From: Flavobacteriales bacterium
Lineage (GTDB): Bacteria > Bacteroidota > Bacteroidia > NS11-12g > UBA955
Assembly (NCBI GenBank): GCA_947450405.1
Contig: CANFVI010000022.1
Coordinates: 1-15,438, forward strand
Length of the DNA: 15,438 bases
Direction of reading: 5' to 3'
In this document: positions 12,414 to 15,438 of the stretch, in pieces
Layout of the letters: every line of letters begins with the position of its first letter
How positions within the stretch are numbered: position 1 is the stretch's first letter
Program-made: the position numbers and the translations under genes
The notes under the pieces: generated by a model
Seen by the model: only the letters and a program-made list of their open reading frames with translations
What the model was told of the DNA's origin: nothing
Database searches by the model: none

Positions 12414-14714
12414 ATGATAAAATATTTCAAGGCCGATCCATGGAAAGTGATTGAAGAAGGCTTCAATCCCGAAATGAATGAAATTGCTGAAAGCGTTTTT
12501 AGTATTGGAAATGGAATGATGGGTCAACGGGCCAATTTGGAAGAATCTTATTCTGGAAAGTCCCTCCAAGGAACTTATGTGGGTGGTGTTTATTACCCCG
12601 ACAAAACCCGCGTGGGTTGGTGGAAAAACGGTTACCCTGAGTATTTTGCAAAAGTTATTAATAGCACTTACTGGTCTGGATTGCGCATTTGGATCAATAA
12701 AGAATTGGTAGACATACAAGAAGCAACAGTAAATAGTTTTTACAGAGAACTTGACATGCACAACGGCTTGCTCTACAGAAAATGCAATATCACCTTAAAA
12801 AATGGCATTTCCGTAGATATTGAATCTACCCGATTCTATAGCTTAATCAATAAAGAATACAGCGCTTTGCGCTACAAAATCACCCCAAATACCGCTTGTG
12901 AAATAAAAATCGAAAACTATGTCGATGCGGATGTTTCAAACAAAGACAGCAACTACGACGAAAAGTTTTGGGAAGAAATTAAACAGGAAAGCACCGAAAA
13001 CAAACTCTTTGTAACCGTAAAAACCAAAAAATTAAATTGGCACCTTTGTACAGGGGTTAAATTTTTTCTTTTTTCGGGGGACGATGAAATTTCATCAATT
13101 CCAACACACAGCCAACATCCAAAATTTGCAAATAGCATTTATACCGTAAATGCAAATGGCGGACAAACCATAACTGCGGTGAAACATGCCATTTCGGCAA
13201 GCAGCTTTCACCACCCTATTGAAAGCCTCGAACTTCATACCAAGAAAACCCTAGAAAAAATGGCCGCTTCAACTTTTGAAAGTCATTTGGATATGAGTGC
13301 AAAAGCTTGGCAAGAAAAATGGAAATCTAGCGATGTTGAAATTGAAGGCGATGTTGAAGCGCAGCAAGCAGTAAGATTCAATATATATCAATTAAATCAA
13401 ACTTATTGCGGTGACGACCCACGATTAAATATTGGTCCGAAAGGTTACACCGGTGAAAAATACGGCGGAAGCACGTATTGGGATACCGAAGCGTATTGCT
13501 TGCCATTTTACCTGGCAACCAGCGATCCAGCTATCTCTAAGCAACTCTTGGTATACCGATACAAGCAGCTTGACAAAGCCATTGAAAATGCGGAAAAACT
13601 AGGATTTAAAAACGGTGCCGCGCTCTACCCCATGGTTACCATGAACGGTGAAGAATGTCACAATGAGTGGGAAATTACCTTTGAAGAAATTCATAGAAAT
13701 GGAGCTATTGCCTATGCCATTCACAATTATATTGAACACACCGGCGACAAAGCTTATTTGGCAGAAGGCGGTTTTGAAGTATTGTTAGGTATTGCACGTT
13801 TTTGGTCACAACGCGTACATTGGAGCCAAAACTTTGGTCGATACGAAATGCATGGAGTTACAGGTCCTAATGAATATGAAAACAATGTAAACAACAACTG
13901 GTATACCAGTTATATTGCCTGTTGGTGCATGATGTATGCCGCAGAAAGTGTTGAGTATTTGCAATCCAATTATCCCTCAGAATTTTCTAATATCATTAAG
14001 AAAACCAATTTCAATATTGGCATGGAAACTGAAAAATGGAACCACATTAATGAAAACATGTACTTACCTTACGATGAAAATCAAAAGGTATTTGTGCAAC
14101 ATGATGGTTTCATGAATAAAGAATTGATTCCATGCGATGAATTGGCGCCTAGTGAACGTCCTATCAATCAAAAATGGAGTTGGGATAGAATTCTAAGAAG
14201 TGTTTACATCAAACAAGCGGATGTTTTGCAGGGACTTTATTTCTTTGAAGACCAGTTTGATATGAATACCCACAAACGCAACTTTGAATTTTACGAACAG
14301 TTTACGGTTCATGAAAGTTCTTTGAGCCCCTGTGTTCATAGTATTCTTGCTGCCAAAATTGGGTTTACCGAAAAAGCTTACGAAATGTATTTGCGTACTG
14401 CCCGATTGGACCTAGACAATTACAACAACGACACTGAAGATGGCCTGCATATTACAAGTATGGCAGGAAGTTATTTGAGTATTGTTCAAGGTTTTGGTGG
14501 ATTAAGAATCAAAAACCAATCTCTGTATTTAGACCCACATTGTCCTGAGCAATGGCATGGTTACAAATTCAGAATTTTATTCAAAAACAGCCCTGTGAGC
14601 ATATCTGTAAATCATTCTGGAACTAGCGTTCAAAACCACGGAGAGTCTGAAATAGAGGTCCATTTCAAACAGCAGCGAATATTGATCAAAGCGGGTGGTG
14701 TTGTTAATTTATAG
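12414..14714 (+). CDS. GH65 maltose phosphorylase
   Basis: This 766-residue cytoplasmic enzyme cleaves maltose with phosphate to beta-D-glucose-1-phosphate and glucose. The length is typical of the family. An N-terminal beta-sandwich (about 1-280) begins with SIGNGMMGQRANLEE and GVYYPDKTRVGWWKNGYPEYF. A helical (alpha/alpha)6 barrel follows (about 310-690), carrying GGSTYWDTEAYCLPF, then ECHNEWEITFEEIHRNG (414-430), the conserved stretch that I believe contains the catalytic general-acid glutamate, then VTGPNEYENNVNNNW, and HESSLSPCVHS plus DTEDGLHITSMAG near the phosphate site. A short beta domain closes the protein. Maltose is preferred over kojibiose, nigerose or trehalose as substrate because these motifs match maltose phosphorylases as I remember them and because the gene is paired with beta-phosphoglucomutase. 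Related disaccharide specificities are not excluded. It is the last gene of the operon, with a terminator 20 bp downstream. Confidence 0.92.
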   Translation: MIKYFKADPWKVIEEGFNPEMNEIAESVFSIGNGMMGQRANLEESYSGKSLQGTYVGGVYYPDKTRVGWWKNGYPEYFAKVINSTYWSGLRIWINKELVDIQEATVNSFYRELDMHNGLLYRKCNITLKNGISVDIESTRFYSLINKEYSALRYKITPNTACEIKIENYVDADVSNKDSNYDEKFWEEIKQESTENKLFVTVKTKKLNWHLCTGVKFFLFSGDDEISSIPTHSQHPKFANSIYTVNANGGQTITAVKHAISASSFHHPIESLELHTKKTLEKMAASTFESHLDMSAKAWQEKWKSSDVEIEGDVEAQQAVRFNIYQLNQTYCGDDPRLNIGPKGYTGEKYGGSTYWDTEAYCLPFYLATSDPAISKQLLVYRYKQLDKAIENAEKLGFKNGAALYPMVTMNGEECHNEWEITFEEIHRNGAIAYAIHNYIEHTGDKAYLAEGGFEVLLGIARFWSQRVHWSQNFGRYEMHGVTGPNEYENNVNNNWYTSYIACWCMMYAAESVEYLQSNYPSEFSNIIKKTNFNIGMETEKWNHINENMYLPYDENQKVFVQHDGFMNKELIPCDELAPSERPINQKWSWDRILRSVYIKQADVLQGLYFFEDQFDMNTHKRNFEFYEQFTVHESSLSPCVHSILAAKIGFTEKAYEMYLRTARLDLDNYNNDTEDGLHITSMAGSYLSIVQGFGGLRIKNQSLYLDPHCPEQWHGYKFRILFKNSPVSISVNHSGTSVQNHGESEIEVHFKQQRILIKAGGVVNL

Positions 14715-14734
14715 CATTTATTTATAAGTAAAGG

Positions 14735-14766
14735 AAAAGCGCTAAAATTATTTAGCGCTTTTTTTT
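14735..14766 (+). terminator. Rho-independent terminator of the maltose phosphorylase operon
   Basis: A perfect 12-bp stem (AAAAGCGCTAAA 14735-14746, TTTAGCGCTTTT 14751-14762) with an ATTA loop runs into a T-tract to 14766. It starts 20 bp after the phosphorylase stop codon. Confidence 0.92.
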
Positions 14767-14948
14767 ATTTTTAAAATGAAACTAATTACGTTAATAATTA
14801 ATGCAGAGATAAATAAAAAACAATCTAAGAATATTTTTCAATCATATTATTTTATTATTTATCAATAGAATTGTCTTGAAAATGTAAAAAAAACATAATT
14901 CGAAGTCATTAAATTTCACCAAATTATATTTTATATATTAAGAGTTTA

Positions 14949-14955
14949 TAACTTG
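14949..14955 (+). promoter_or_regulatory. Weak candidate -7 box for the PKD protein gene
   Basis: TAACTTG (14949-14955) resembles TAnnTTTG and the TATCTTG box before the kinase gene. It ends 20 nt before the ATG at 14976. No -33 element was found in the very AT-rich 209-bp gap, which shows nothing else. Confidence 0.3.
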
Positions 14956-14975
14956 CCTTTTTGTAAAAAAAGCAA

Positions 14976-15438
14976 ATGAAAAGAATTTCAGTCATTCTAT
15001 TAAGTTTAATCATCATTCCGACGATTTTTGCTTGCACTGGAATTACTCCAAACTTGACCACTACAACTTCTAGTGCTCAATGTTTACGCAACAATTCATT
15101 TTCTTTTAGCACCATTAACTATGGAACTGCGGTTGGCAACAGCTGGAATTTTGGTGATGGAACTGCGGTTGTTTCAGGAACCAAAACACCAACCCATAAA
15201 TATACTTCTGCTGGCCTATTTAAAGTAGTTGAAACAATTACAAACACATCTGGTTGCTCTGATACCATTTCAACATATGTAATAGTTTATCCGCAAGCTA
15301 CCCGAAATATTGCTTTCAATACCCAACGCCAATGTTTAAAATCAAACAGTTTTGTTTTTACAAACACATCTACCATCATTGCACCGGGCAACATGATGAA
15401 ATGGTCTTGGGCTTGGGGTGATACCAAAACCGATACCG
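14976..15438 (+). CDS. Secreted PKD-repeat surface protein, 3' truncated
   Basis: An ATG at 14976 opens a frame that runs off the window after 154 codons. The start MKRISVILLSLIIIPTIFAC is a signal peptide. Cleavage after IFA is likely, but the cysteine at residue 20 means a lipoprotein signal is not excluded. The first PKD domain (about residues 30-105) shows SFSFSTI and the core motif WNFGDGTAVVSGTKTPTHKYTSAGLFKVV. A second copy begins at about residue 117 (RQCLKSNSFVFTNTS...WSWAWGDTKT), also with a cysteine just before the SFxF strand. PKD arrays are typical of large Bacteroidota adhesins and type IX-secreted proteins, so the full gene may be long. The C-terminal sorting signal, if any, lies outside the window. 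Confidence 0.85.
   Translation, partial: MKRISVILLSLIIIPTIFACTGITPNLTTTTSSAQCLRNNSFSFSTINYGTAVGNSWNFGDGTAVVSGTKTPTHKYTSAGLFKVVETITNTSGCSDTISTYVIVYPQATRNIAFNTQRQCLKSNSFVFTNTSTIIAPGNMMKWSWAWGDTKTDT

Overview
The window reads as chromosomal DNA from a member of the Bacteroidota, probably a free-living flavobacterial or sphingobacterial-type organism. The evidence is AT-rich DNA, few Shine-Dalgarno sequences, candidate promoters of the Bacteroidota type (TAnnTTTG at -7, TTG/TTTG at -33), a probable DUF4836 membrane protein, a Bacteroidota-style FKBP lipoprotein, a Nudix-related sugar regulator and a PKD-repeat surface protein. No insertion sequence, phage gene, CRISPR array, rRNA or tRNA was seen. 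Both edges cut genes.

Layout. (1) 1-543: the C-terminal part of a secreted, probably concanavalin-A-like protein. It converges on a possible 59-residue membrane protein on the minus strand (540-719). (2) 922-4602: a tight three-gene operon with a membrane-anchored DUF4836-like protein, a small ABC ATPase and an FtsX/MacB-like four-helix permease. (3) 4782-7457: three secreted proteins in one unit, ended by a strong terminator. They are a 25-cysteine repeat protein, a thioredoxin-fold protein with a CDIC motif, and a small helical protein. This is the least ordinary part of the window. (4) 9955-7555, minus strand: an ABC-F translation ATPase of the YbiT type with a destroyed second P-loop, then an FKBP-type lipoprotein with a diverged active site. 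(5) 10793-10023, minus strand: a Nudix-related transcriptional regulator whose Nudix box has lost catalytic glutamates. It is divergent from (6) 10921-14714: a BadF-family sugar kinase, beta-phosphoglucomutase and a GH65 maltose phosphorylase, ended by a terminator. (7) 14976-15438: the start of a secreted PKD-repeat protein.

How the genes fit together. Region 6 forms a compact route for cytoplasmic maltose. The phosphorylase releases beta-glucose-1-phosphate and glucose, the mutase makes glucose-6-phosphate, and the kinase may phosphorylate the free glucose (inferred). A dyad (arms TAAGTGT/ACACTTA) in the divergent intergenic region overlaps the presumed -33 box of the kinase promoter and is a natural operator candidate for the neighbouring regulator. 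In region 3 the thioredoxin-like protein sits directly behind the cysteine-rich protein, suggesting that it handles that protein's disulfides. In region 2 the anchored DUF4836-like protein may work with the ABC transporter at the cell envelope.

All family calls come from reading the sequence and from memory of the families. No database search was run.
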